From: Promethearchaeota archaeon
Lineage (GTDB): Archaea; Asgardarchaeota; Lokiarchaeia; Sigyniarchaeales; SOKP01
Assembly (NCBI GenBank): GCA_030605895.1
Contig: JAUWHL010000203.1
Location: forward strand, 1 to 10,815
Reading direction: 5' to 3'
DNA: 10,815 nt
The notes under the pieces were generated by a model. It worked only from the letters and a program-made list of their open reading frames with translations, searched no databases and had not been told where the DNA came from. The position numbers were made by a program, and so were the translations under genes. Every line of letters begins with the position of its first letter. Position 1 is the stretch's first letter. This document shows positions 1 through 7,740 of this stretch, one piece after another.

Positions 1-285
1 TTTTGTGATATTTTCTAACGCTTTCTCAATAATCTCTTCAATTCGACCTTCAAGATTGTGATGGCTTAAATTCAGAGGAGTTGACCCAAAAGTATTTGTT
101 TGACACATATCTGACCCTGCATTATAATATGATTCATGAATATCAGAAATTACCTCTGGTTGTTCAATATTTAGGATATCCGGAATTTTCCCCGATTTTA
201 ACCCTCTTTTTATCAATTCACTTCCAAATCCACCATCAAAGAGCACAATCTTAGAATCATCCTTTAACCAATCTCGAAACAACAA
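1..285 (-). CDS. Homocysteine S-methyltransferase family protein (N-terminal part, runs off left edge)
   Basis: The 95 visible codons encode the start of a homocysteine S-methyltransferase (MetH N-terminal / Pfam S-methyl_trans type) barrel. Visible hallmarks are LFDGGFGSEL near residue 15-25, then ILNIEQPEVISDIHESYYNAG and the SDMCQTNTFG strand typical of this family. The family transfers a methyl group, usually from a methylated corrinoid, to homocysteine or a related thiol, using a Zn bound by C-terminal cysteines that lie outside the window. I chose the TTG at 285 because GAGGT lies 7 bases upstream, there is no ATG in frame, and an in-frame stop sits just beyond. It follows the corrinoid protein gene by 28 bases on the same strand, so the two are very likely co-transcribed and work together. 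Substrate specificity (homocysteine versus another thiol) cannot be decided from this part. Confidence 0.82.
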   Translation of the reverse strand, partial: MLFRDWLKDDSKIVLFDGGFGSELIKRGLKSGKIPDILNIEQPEVISDIHESYYNAGSDMCQTNTFGSTPLNLSHHNLEGRIEEIIEKALENITK

Positions 286-313
286 ATTCTCAACCTCAAT
301 TTGAACATTATAT

Positions 314-958
314 TTATTTATTTAAAAGAGATTTAACTAATCTAACAGCTTCAATAGCATTTTCAGCAAATCCATCAGCATTACAATCTTTTACCCAGGC
401 ATTCGTTACAGGAGCACCACCAAAAACAACTTTAAATTTATTTGTCAGATTTTTTTCTTTTAAAAGTTCAATAATTCTTTTTTGACCAATCATAGTAGTT
501 GTTAATAAAGCAGAAACACCAATGATATCTGCTTCTTTCTCAATAGCCTCCTCCACAATTTTTTCAGCTGGAACATCAGCTCCTAAATCATGAACCTCAA
601 AACCATAAGCTCTCAACATGGTTGCAACAATAGTTTTTCCAATTGAATGAATATCCCCTTCAATAGTAGCTATCACCACTGTCCCTAGTGAAATCTTTTC
701 TGCTCCTTTTTGTAGATGTGGTATTAGAAGATCCAAACAGCTCTGCATTATATGTGCTCCTCTCATTAGTTCTGGTAAGAAAAAATCTCCTTCTTCCCAT
801 AACTCTCCAACTTTCCGAATTCCAGCTGCATATCCCCTTTCAATAACTTCAAGTAAATTCATGTTTTCCTTTATTGCTCTATTTGCATATTCAAGAGCTT
901 TTTCTTCCTCTAAATTAACTATAGAATCTACAATTTCTTTGAAAAATTCATCAGACAA
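314..958 (-). CDS. Corrinoid (B12-binding) methyltransferase protein, MtaC/MtbC/MttC-like
   Basis: At 214 aa this has the normal size of a stand-alone corrinoid protein. Residues 1-85 form the helical cap domain (GELWEEGDFFLPELM region), and residues about 90-212 the Rossmann-like cobalamin domain. The DxHxxG motif is D102-I-H104-S-I-G107, H104 being the expected lower cobalt ligand; DLGADVP (125-130) and GGAP (180-183) are the other nucleotide-tail contact motifs. The protein shuttles methyl groups between a substrate-specific methyltransferase and an acceptor enzyme in the cytoplasm. The start is TTG at 958, supported by a GGAGAG ribosome site about 8 bases upstream. The next gene downstream is the homocysteine S-methyltransferase homologue, its probable acceptor partner. 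A separate promoter probably lies in the 216-base gap upstream. The family is certain; the methyl donor is unknown. Confidence 0.93.
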   Translation of the reverse strand: MSDEFFKEIVDSIVNLEEEKALEYANRAIKENMNLLEVIERGYAAGIRKVGELWEEGDFFLPELMRGAHIMQSCLDLLIPHLQKGAEKISLGTVVIATIEGDIHSIGKTIVATMLRAYGFEVHDLGADVPAEKIVEEAIEKEADIIGVSALLTTTMIGQKRIIELLKEKNLTNKFKVVFGGAPVTNAWVKDCNADGFAENAIEAVRLVKSLLNK

Positions 959-1174
959 TTAACTCTCTCCTCTATTTTTTTGAATAATTAAATCTGATTT
1001 AATATTAAAAATCAATATATTATTTAATTACATACAAGAAATAAAAAAAACATTATTCTTAAGGCTTCATTTGTGTTTAGTTCATATTGATGAAAATATT
1101 TATGTATAAGTTAAATAAAATTAAGTTGGTAAAAAACAAAGAATTTTGCAAAGAAGAAATATATTGAATCTTCT

Positions 1175-1555
1175 TTAAAGCACTGCAATTGCATCAATTT
1201 CGATTAACATTTCACTGACTGGAAAATTTGAGACTTCTACGGTAGATCTTGAAGGAAATTTTTCAGTTACACCATTTTCCTCAAAAAATGTTTTATATAT
1301 TTTATTCATTTTACCGAAATCATTGATATTCTTCAGAAAAACAGTTATTTTTACAATATTCATAACTTTTGCTCCAGCAGCCTCCACAATTTTTTTAATA
1401 TTTTCAAGGGCTGTCTGTGTTTGTTCTTTTATTTCTGTTGTACCTCGAGCGGGGCCTTGACCTGAAACGAAAAGTAAATTTCCTGCTTTCACTCTAGGGC
1501 TATAAGGGCCTGCTACAGTAGCGCCTTCAGGGCTCACTTTTTCTAAATCAACCAT
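1175..1555 (-). CDS. ridA: RidA/YjgF/YER057c-family enamine/imine deaminase
   Basis: A full-length (126 aa) RidA-family protein. Seen: GPYSP at 17-21 with Y18, the SGQGP strand at 31-35, PSRSTVEV with the family's key arginine at R103, and the C-terminal LIEIDAIAV with E119. These match the residues lining the ligand pocket at the trimer interface in active RidA proteins. Members hydrolyse reactive enamines/imines such as 2-aminoacrylate, made by PLP-dependent dehydratases, to the keto acid and ammonia. It lies 22 bases after the D-serine dehydratase-like gene on the same strand, so it is probably the second gene of that operon and cleans up its product. The start is the ATG at 1555; the upstream AAGGT is about 13 bases away, a weak spacing. 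Substrate is inferred from context. Confidence 0.93.
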   Translation of the reverse strand: MVDLEKVSPEGATVAGPYSPRVKAGNLLFVSGQGPARGTTEIKEQTQTALENIKKIVEAAGAKVMNIVKITVFLKNINDFGKMNKIYKTFFEENGVTEKFPSRSTVEVSNFPVSEMLIEIDAIAVL

Positions 1556-1577
1556 AATAAAATTAATACCTTAAATT

Positions 1578-2666
1578 TTAATAATTTTTCCCTCTTGCTA
1601 AAATATCCCACCTACCAATGATTTCACCATCTTTTATAACAGTAAAAAAATCATATAAATTTACTGTTGTACATATATGAGTAGGGTTAATTTCAATCTT
1701 TTGTCCTATCTTAAAATTTGTATTTGGGGTACTTCTGAAAATTGAGTGTTCTTCTGTCATTATTTTTATTTTAGATTTTGGAAAATTCTTGAAAATAGGA
1801 TTTCCATTATCATTTGTAATTGCTTTTAATCCTACATCAGTGGTATAGAATCTCTTTCCAGGAATATTTGATATTGTTCCTAAAACGGTAGTAGCTATCT
1901 CAAATTCATCAACAATTTTGTAATGGTGTTCATCATTAAAAACATAAGTACCAGGTTGGATTTCAGTAATGCCTTTACAATTTACAGAAAACATATAAGT
2001 AACAGTATTGCTGGCAGTTAAATAATTGATATCAAATCCGTTATCATTTAGAAGATCTCGAGTTCCAATTAATAGATTCATACAACTTTCAGTAAGCTTT
2101 TTACGCATTTCAGAATCTTTAACCGAAATTAAATGACCTTCGTATCCTTGAAGACCTACTAGTTTTAAGCCTTTTTGTTTCTTGATAAGATTTGCTAACT
2201 CTAAAGCATGCTCTCCTGATTTTACCCCATTCCTACCTAACCCTACATCAACTTCAAGTAAAACTTCTAATGTGATTCCATTTTGGGTAGCAATTCTATT
2301 TAGGTCTAAAATATTTTTTTCTGAATCAACACAAACTCTAACTAAACATTTTTTATTTAAATCTATAAGTCTTTTAATCTGATTGAGATCTACAACTTGA
2401 TTTGCTATGAGAATATCATCGATTCCATTCTGAGCAAATATCTCTGCTTCCCCAATTCTAGCAACACAAATCCCTATGGCACCTGCCTTTAACTGCATTT
2501 GAGCTATCTTTGGGCATTTATGAGTTTTAACATGTGGACGCAAATCTATATTGTTATCTTTCGCAAAATTAGCCATGAATTCTATATTCTTTTCCATAAT
2601 ATCATAATTTAATATTAGAGCAGGAGTAGAAATCTTGTCTTTCCAATTTTTTTCCAATATTAACAA
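1578..2666 (-). CDS. D-serine dehydratase / D-threonine aldolase-like PLP enzyme (fold type III, metal-dependent)
   Basis: 362 aa, normal for the D-serine dehydratase/D-threonine aldolase family: an alanine-racemase-like barrel (about residues 14-240) plus a C-terminal beta domain. The LRPHVKTHK motif carries the probable PLP lysine K47. EGH lies at 176-178, TASNTVTY at 218-225 in the phosphate-binding region, and EEH at 305-307. The metal site reads PTHICTTVN with H330 and C332. In characterised eukaryotic D-serine dehydratase the pair is His/Cys (Zn); in D-threonine aldolases it is His/Asp (Mn). The cysteine here favours a dehydratase. The RidA-type deaminase 22 bases downstream supports this, since dehydration of serine gives 2-aminoacrylate. 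The start used is TTG at 2666 with only a weak GAG upstream; the TTG three codons later is an alternative. The exact amino-acid substrate is not settled. Confidence 0.85.
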   Translation of the reverse strand: MLILEKNWKDKISTPALILNYDIMEKNIEFMANFAKDNNIDLRPHVKTHKCPKIAQMQLKAGAIGICVARIGEAEIFAQNGIDDILIANQVVDLNQIKRLIDLNKKCLVRVCVDSEKNILDLNRIATQNGITLEVLLEVDVGLGRNGVKSGEHALELANLIKKQKGLKLVGLQGYEGHLISVKDSEMRKKLTESCMNLLIGTRDLLNDNGFDINYLTASNTVTYMFSVNCKGITEIQPGTYVFNDEHHYKIVDEFEIATTVLGTISNIPGKRFYTTDVGLKAITNDNGNPIFKNFPKSKIKIMTEEHSIFRSTPNTNFKIGQKIEINPTHICTTVNLYDFFTVIKDGEIIGRWDILARGKNY

Positions 2667-2804
2667 CTCTTTTATTGATGGAATAGTGGTGATAATTATA
2701 AAATAAAGTTGTAATTAAGTTTAATGCGGAATTAAGATCGTAAAAAATATTTGGTAATGTTCTTTTTTTAGTTTAATTCAAATAAACTAGATTCGAGTGA
2801 TTAA
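2667..2804. promoter_or_regulatory. Divergent intergenic promoter region (dehydratase operon / hisS)
   Basis: These 138 AT-rich bases separate two divergent genes and must hold both promoters. On the minus strand a TTTTATAA box near 2697-2704 lies about 33 bases before the TTG of the dehydratase gene. On the plus strand GAGTGA at 2794-2799 is a likely ribosome site for hisS, 5 bases before its ATG. In DNA this AT-rich the boxes are suggestive only. Confidence 0.35.
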
Positions 2805-4169
2805 ATGTCTAAGAAGTTTTCAAAAGAACCACTAAGAGGAATGAAAGACTTTTATCCTTCAGCTTTAAGAGAATCCAATTGGATTATCGAGACAATAAAA
2901 GATGTTGCAGAGAGATATGGTTATGAAGAATATAGAACACCACAATTAGAGCCTATTGAAATTTTCGCGGCTAAATCTTCTGATGAATTAGTTTATGAAC
3001 AGTCATTTATAGTGGAAAAGAAAAAAGAAGAAAGACTTATATTAATCCCAGAACTTACACCTTCCCTAGCTCGGATGGTTGCGAAAAAATCTCAAGAATT
3101 AAAGAAACCCATTCGATGGTATTCAATACCAACATGTTATAGGTATGAAAGACCACAGAAAGGCCGCCGAAGGGAATTTAAACAACCTAATGTAGATATT
3201 TTAGGTGAAGAAAGTCTTTATGCTGATCTTGAAATATTTAATATAGTTGTAGATATATTCACTGAATTTGGAGCTACAGCAGAACAGTTTCAAATTTATT
3301 ATAATAGTCGACGATTCATGGATTCAGTAAGCAAATTTATACTAGAAATTGATAAAGACAAGATACCCTTAGTGTATAAAGTGTTAGATAAATCTAATAA
3401 GATGGATGAAGAAGGCTTTGAAAAATATCTATTAGATGCATTTCAAGATGAAGTAATCATCCAAGGTATATCTAAATTAAAAGATGCTAAGAGCGTTGAT
3501 GAATTATTAAGGAAATTTGATAATATTCCAGAAAGTTTCTTTAAATCTGAAGGATATCTTGAGATAACTAATTTTAACCGACTATTAAAGGAAGTAAATC
3601 TTTCTAATTATTGTACATTTTCTTCTGGGACGGTAAGAGGTCTTGATTATTATACTGGAATTATTTATGAAGTTTTTGATATTGGAAAAGAAAATATAAG
3701 AAGTATTTTCGGAGGAGGACGATATGATGATTTATTATCAATATTTTCAGATGAAAAAATAACAGGTACAGGATTTGGTATGGGCGTTTACATGCTTTCT
3801 TTATTCTTAAAGACGTATAATTTAATTCCAGATGAAATTAAAGAAAAAGATTATAGTGACACAATCTTTATAGCATCTATTAATGAAGATATGTCAACCT
3901 ATGCTTTTGAACTTGCAAGAATTATCCGAGATGAAGACTTTCCATGTATAATAGATTATAGATTTAAAAATCTAAAAAATCAACTTAAAAAGGCTAATGA
4001 ATTAGGAGTTATAATAGTGTTAATCATTGGATCAGAAGAATTAACAGATAGAACAGTAACGATTAGGAATATGGTCTCCGAAGAACAAAAAACCGTTGAT
4101 TTAGATGAATTGATAAATGAAATTTACGATATCATAGATCAGTTCGGTGATAGTAAATTTGATCAATAA
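2805..4169 (+). CDS. hisS: Histidyl-tRNA synthetase
   Basis: 454 aa, complete class II HisRS. Seen in order: RGMKDFYP (11-18) before motif 1; PELTPSLARM (82-91) of the histidine/ATP pocket; motif 2 with CYRYERPQKGRRREF (111-125) followed by QPNVDILGEE; the HisRS-specific histidine loop RGLDYYTG (278-285) with R278; FGGGRYDDL (302-310); motif 3 GTGFGMGVYML (321-331); and a C-terminal anticodon-binding domain from about 352 to 447. The enzyme charges tRNA-His with histidine. The ATG at 2805 is preceded by GAGTGA at good spacing. pyrF follows 54 bases downstream on the same strand but has its own TATA-like box, so the two need not be one operon. Nothing unusual is seen in the active-site residues. 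Confidence 0.98.
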   Translation: MSKKFSKEPLRGMKDFYPSALRESNWIIETIKDVAERYGYEEYRTPQLEPIEIFAAKSSDELVYEQSFIVEKKKEERLILIPELTPSLARMVAKKSQELKKPIRWYSIPTCYRYERPQKGRRREFKQPNVDILGEESLYADLEIFNIVVDIFTEFGATAEQFQIYYNSRRFMDSVSKFILEIDKDKIPLVYKVLDKSNKMDEEGFEKYLLDAFQDEVIIQGISKLKDAKSVDELLRKFDNIPESFFKSEGYLEITNFNRLLKEVNLSNYCTFSSGTVRGLDYYTGIIYEVFDIGKENIRSIFGGGRYDDLLSIFSDEKITGTGFGMGVYMLSLFLKTYNLIPDEIKEKDYSDTIFIASINEDMSTYAFELARIIRDEDFPCIIDYRFKNLKNQLKKANELGVIIVLIIGSEELTDRTVTIRNMVSEEQKTVDLDELINEIYDIIDQFGDSKFDQ

Positions 4170-4192
4170 AAATTTTATTTTATGATTTCAGA

Positions 4193-4202
4193 TTTTATAT
4201 TA
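4193..4202 (+). promoter_or_regulatory. TATA-like box upstream of pyrF
   Basis: TTTTATATTA lies 22 to 31 bases before the pyrF ATG, the spacing of an archaeal TATA box relative to a transcription start close to the start codon. The nearest Shine-Dalgarno-like AAGGTA (4205-4210) is 13 bases from the ATG, poor for ribosome binding, so a leaderless or near-leaderless mRNA is plausible. This rests on position and sequence alone in an AT-rich background. Confidence 0.35.
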
Positions 4203-4223
4203 AAAAGGTAAATTTTACTAATC

Positions 4224-5144
4224 ATGAATTTTATCGAGGATTTAATTCAATTAATTAAAGAAAAGAAAAGCGTTGTGTGTATGGGACTTGATCCTAGATT
4301 GGATAATAAAGGAGAGATTCCTCAATTTTTAATTGAAGAATTAGAAGAACCTAATAAAATTATTTTAGAATTTAATAAAATTTTAATTGAAAATGCTAAG
4401 GATCTAATTCCAGTCATTAAACCTCAGATTGCCTTTTATGAAAAATATGATGCTTTAGATGCTTTAAAAGAAACCATAAAATTTGCGCATAAAAATGATT
4501 TATTAGTAATTTTAGATGCGAAGCGAAATGACATTGGAAGTACATCTGAAGCGTATGCTTATTCTATGTTTAAAAATCTTAATGCAGATGCGTGTACTAT
4601 TAATGCATATCTAGGTTTTGATGGCGTTAAACCCTTTTTAGAATATAATGAAAAAGGAGTTTTTATCCTAGTAAAAACATCAAACCCAAGCAGTGCAGAA
4701 TTTCAGGATTTGTTTAGCATAAGATTAGAAGAGATTCCTAATAATGTTATAGAATATAAAGTAGAAGGTAAGATTTTAAAGCGGAATTATATCCAGCTCT
4801 CTGAGCTTATTTATGATTGGAGCAATAAATTAGAAAAGTTTTCTAATTTCACTAATCTAGGCGTTGTCGTTGGAGCAACATATCCTCAGGAATTAAGAAA
4901 AGTTCGAGAAATTGTAAAAAGCTCTTTTATTTTGATACCCGGCTACGGGGCTCAAGGTGCTCAAGCTAAAGACATTAAAAATGGATTTTATGAGAATGGT
5001 TTAGGTGGAATTGTAAATTCTTCAAGAGGTATAATTTATGCTTACCATCAAAATGAAAAATTTTCTCAAGAGAATTTTGGAAAAGCATCTAGAGATAAGA
5101 TAATTAAAATGAATAAGAAAATCAACAAAGAAATAATGAACTAA
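4224..5144 (+). CDS. pyrF: Orotidine 5'-phosphate decarboxylase, subfamily 2 (long type)
   Basis: 306 aa; decarboxylates OMP to UMP, the last step of pyrimidine synthesis. Visible: MGLDPRLD (20-27); VIKPQIAFYE with K66; the catalytic array DAKRNDIGSTSEAY with D98, K100 and D103; DACTINAYLGFDGVKPFL (122-139); VVGATYPQEL (215-224); IPGYGAQGAQAKD (238-250); and NSSRGI with the phosphate-binding R268. The length, the GATYP and GYGAQG motifs and the 160-210 insert mark the 'type 2' subfamily (mycobacterial/myxobacterial style) rather than the shorter 210-230 aa form of most archaea. It follows hisS and converges with the membrane protein gene, leaving only 4 bases between the stops. Function is confident; the subfamily assignment is from motif recognition. 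Confidence 0.96.
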   Translation: MNFIEDLIQLIKEKKSVVCMGLDPRLDNKGEIPQFLIEELEEPNKIILEFNKILIENAKDLIPVIKPQIAFYEKYDALDALKETIKFAHKNDLLVILDAKRNDIGSTSEAYAYSMFKNLNADACTINAYLGFDGVKPFLEYNEKGVFILVKTSNPSSAEFQDLFSIRLEEIPNNVIEYKVEGKILKRNYIQLSELIYDWSNKLEKFSNFTNLGVVVGATYPQELRKVREIVKSSFILIPGYGAQGAQAKDIKNGFYENGLGGIVNSSRGIIYAYHQNEKFSQENFGKASRDKIIKMNKKINKEIMN

Positions 5145-5148
5145 TGTG

Positions 5149-5529
5149 TTATAAAAAAATTCCTCCTAAAGATTGACCGAGAAAAATCAATGCTATAATA
5201 ATTGGAACTACCACAAAAATTACAACAACAATAGATCTTTTTATACCAATTTTATGAATAACATTTATTACATTCAAATCTATAAAAACTGAGAATAGAA
5301 CTACTAATATTATCATTCCCCCTTCTCCATCAAATCTTCCTATCATCCCATATAAAATTAATGGAGAACCAACAAAAAAAATAATTCCAAATTGAATACC
5401 AAAACTGCCAGCAACCCATTTCATATTTGTTTTTTCCTGAGCTTTAGTAATAGCTAAAGCAATCTTTAAAAGTAAAATATCTACGAGAATTAAAGAGATT
5501 GCAATAATAAATGGTCCCATTATTTCCAT
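5149..5529 (-). CDS. Small four-helix membrane protein of unknown function
   Basis: I do not recognise the family. The protein is strongly hydrophobic, with four predicted membrane helices at about residues 4-27, 39-62, 71-91 and 99-123, and a basic TKAQEKTNMK loop after helix 1. There is no cleavable signal peptide, cysteine cluster or catalytic motif. I place the start at the ATG at 5529 because AAGGT lies about 9 bases upstream. A TTG 12 codons earlier (5565) keeps the frame open but has no ribosome site. The gene converges on pyrF with a 4-base gap and diverges from hdrA across 218 bases. Codon use matches the surroundings, and the long uninterrupted hydrophobic pattern argues it is a real gene. 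Confidence 0.65.
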   Translation of the reverse strand: MEIMGPFIIAISLILVDILLLKIALAITKAQEKTNMKWVAGSFGIQFGIIFFVGSPLILYGMIGRFDGEGGMIILVVLFSVFIDLNVINVIHKIGIKRSIVVVIFVVVPIIIALIFLGQSLGGIFL

Positions 5530-5747
5530 AGAAGGCAAACCTTGAAAAAGCGTTAATATCACCAAAGGGACAAGTAAATTTAGATTTTAAAAAATCAATT
5601 TATATTTAAAATAATTTTTAACTATAAGAATCATTTATTAAAACAATTTAAATTTTATTTAATTAGCTTTATCAATTAGAACTACATTGATATTTTAATT
5701 ACTAAATTGGAGGAAATTGAAAAAAGAATATTAAAAGGTAATATGCA
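5530..5747. promoter_or_regulatory. Divergent intergenic region upstream of hdrA
   Basis: 218 AT-rich bases must contain the promoters of hdrA (plus) and of the membrane protein (minus). On the plus strand a TATTTTAATT-like stretch near 5690-5701 is a candidate TATA box. The hdrA ribosome site is AAAGGT (5734-5739), 8 bases before the ATG at 5748. A stronger GGAGG at 5709-5713 is too far away to serve that ATG and instead precedes a five-codon TTG...TAA mini-ORF (5717-5734). No other structure is evident. Confidence 0.35.
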
Positions 5748-7727
5748 ATGGTAGAAACTAAAGACGAAACAGTTCAATATGACGAAGATACACCAAGGAT
5801 TGCTGTATTTATATGCCAGTGAGGCTTAAATATCGCTGAAATTATCAACACTAAAGCTTTAGTAGAATTTTCAAAATCACTACCTGGAGTTGTTGAAGCT
5901 GTAGATTATATCAGTCTTTGAACCGAACCAGGTGCAGAATTCATAAAAGAAAAGATGATTGAAAGCAATGCAAATAGGCTAGTAGTAGGATCATGTACTC
6001 CTAAAACTCATGAACCCGTTTTTAAAAGCGTATTGGAATCAGTACCCATTGATTCTTCTTATCTGGAATTTGCTAATATCCGCGAACACTCTAGTTTTGT
6101 ACATAGAAAAGACAAAGTAGGTGCTCAAAAAGTTGCTGAGGATATTATTCGATCTGCTGTAGCGAGAGCTTCCGTATTGGAAAAAATCTTAGTTAAAGAA
6201 GTTGATATAACAAAGAAAGCCTTAGTTATTGGTGGTGGAGTAGCAGGGTTATCTGCAGGCATTGATCTTGCTGAAGAGGGCTATGAAGTATATCTAGTAG
6301 AAAAAAGGCCTACGATAGGCGGTAAAATGGCTAAATTAGATCGTACATTTCCAACAGATGATTGTAGTATATGAATATTAGGTCCTGTTATGCTGCAAGC
6401 AGCAAGAACACCAGGACTGAATTTATACACATATAGTGACGTTGAAGAGGTTTCTGGGTTTGTAGGTAATTTCACAGTAAAAATACGAAAAAGAGCACGA
6501 TATGTTACAAATGATTGCAATGGCTGTGGAGCCTGCTTTGAAGTATGTCCCGCTTTTGGATATAATGAATTCAATGAGGGAATGGATTCAAGAAGGGCTA
6601 TATATGTTGCATTTACTCAAGCAGTTCCTTCTTTAGCTCAAATTGACATGGACCGATGCATTAAATGTGAACTATGCAAAGGAGCATGTGAAGTAGACGC
6701 GATAGATTTTGATCAAAAAGATGAAATTGTAGAACTTGAAGTAGGATCAATTATAGTTGCAACTGGTTGGGATGAATTTGAACCTCCAACAGGGTACTTA
6801 GGCTATAATAAATATCCTAATGTGATTACTCAACTCAAGCTTGAAAGAATATTAGCTCCTAATGGACCAACAGTAGGCCATTTGGCAAGACCGTCAGATG
6901 GGAAAGAACCAAAAACGATATTATTCATTCAATGTGTCGGATCAAGGGATTTAAACATGAATTCTTATTGTAGCTCTGGTGTTTGTTGTATGATTTCTAT
7001 TAAAAATAGTAAGTTAATCAAACAACATTATCCAGAAGCAGATATTACTGTTGCTTACATGGATATGCGGGCTGCTGGGAAAGATTATGAAGAATATTTC
7101 ACCCTCTCAAGGAAAGAAGGAATAAAATATATAAGGACAAATATTAGCCGGATTAAAGAAGATTCAGAAACTCACAATCTAAAAATAATCATGCAAAATA
7201 CTTTAGGTTCCAGTGGATTAAAAGAACTTGAATATGATTTAGTTGTGCTTTCCGCAGCGATGGTTCCAGCTATAGGTGTTGAATCAATTGAAAAGATACT
7301 AAAGTTAGAAACTAGTCAGGATGGATTCTTTAAAGAATTTCATGCTAGATTAAATCCAATCGACACAAAAATTCCTGGAATTGCTTTAGCGGGAGCGAGT
7401 CAAGGTCCAAAATCTATAGCAGAATCTATAGTTCAAGGGAGAGCAGCAGCTTCTTCACTAGCCAGACTTATGGTCAAAGATAAGTATCGTATTCTACTGA
7501 TTAGGGCATCTGTTGATAAGGAGCGATGTGCAAAATGTGGATTATGCGAACTCAATTGCTCATATGATGCTATAGCTCTAATGGATGATGGTGCTGAAGT
7601 GAATGAGATATTATGTAGAGGATGTGGATCATGTCTAGCAAATTGTCCCTCAGAAGCGATAACTCTTCGATATTATAGAGAACCTCAATATGAAAAACAA
7701 ATAGACGCAATTTTAGAAGAAATATAA
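5748..7727 (+). CDS. hdrA: Heterodisulfide reductase subunit A (HdrA), selenoprotein with three in-frame UGA codons
   Basis: One 659-residue HdrA if UGA at 5820-5822 (codon 25), 5919-5921 (codon 58) and 6372-6374 (codon 209) are read as selenocysteine (U). Frame and homology continue across all three. U25 lies in ICQUGLNIA, where HdrA has the second Cys of VCHCGxNI. U58 lies in SLUTEPG, where the family has Cys-S-D-P-G. U209 lies in DCSIUIL, where it has DCSxCIL. Other landmarks: FAD motif GGGVAG (162-167); CVGSRD and YCSSGVCC (396-414) for the flavin-domain cluster; and four ferredoxin-type [4Fe-4S] motifs (Cys 257/260/263/267, 304/307/310/314, 594/597/600/604, 623/626/629/633). HdrA is the bifurcating flavoprotein that links ferredoxin to HdrBC and a hydrogenase/formate-side partner. 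EHSSFVH around 115 has Ser where I recall Cys in most homologues. ATG at 5748 has AAAGGT 8 bases upstream. mvhD follows after 13 bases. No hdrB or hdrC is in the window. Confidence 0.95.
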
Positions 7728-7740
7728 AAAGGTGAAATAA

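Noticed and set aside
2182..2382. Plus-strand ORF inside the D-serine dehydratase-like gene
   Set aside because: It is antisense to a well-supported gene, has low-complexity Ser/Lys/Phe composition and no recognisable domain.
5955..6374. Separate genes starting at 5955 and 6390 (HdrA fragments) and at 7978 (MvhD fragment)
   Set aside because: These are pieces of the two selenoprotein genes, cut at UGA codons; none has its own ribosome site or a complete domain.
6281..6574. Minus-strand ORF inside hdrA
   Set aside because: It is antisense to conserved HdrA coding sequence around U209 and the first ferredoxin motif, with no family features.
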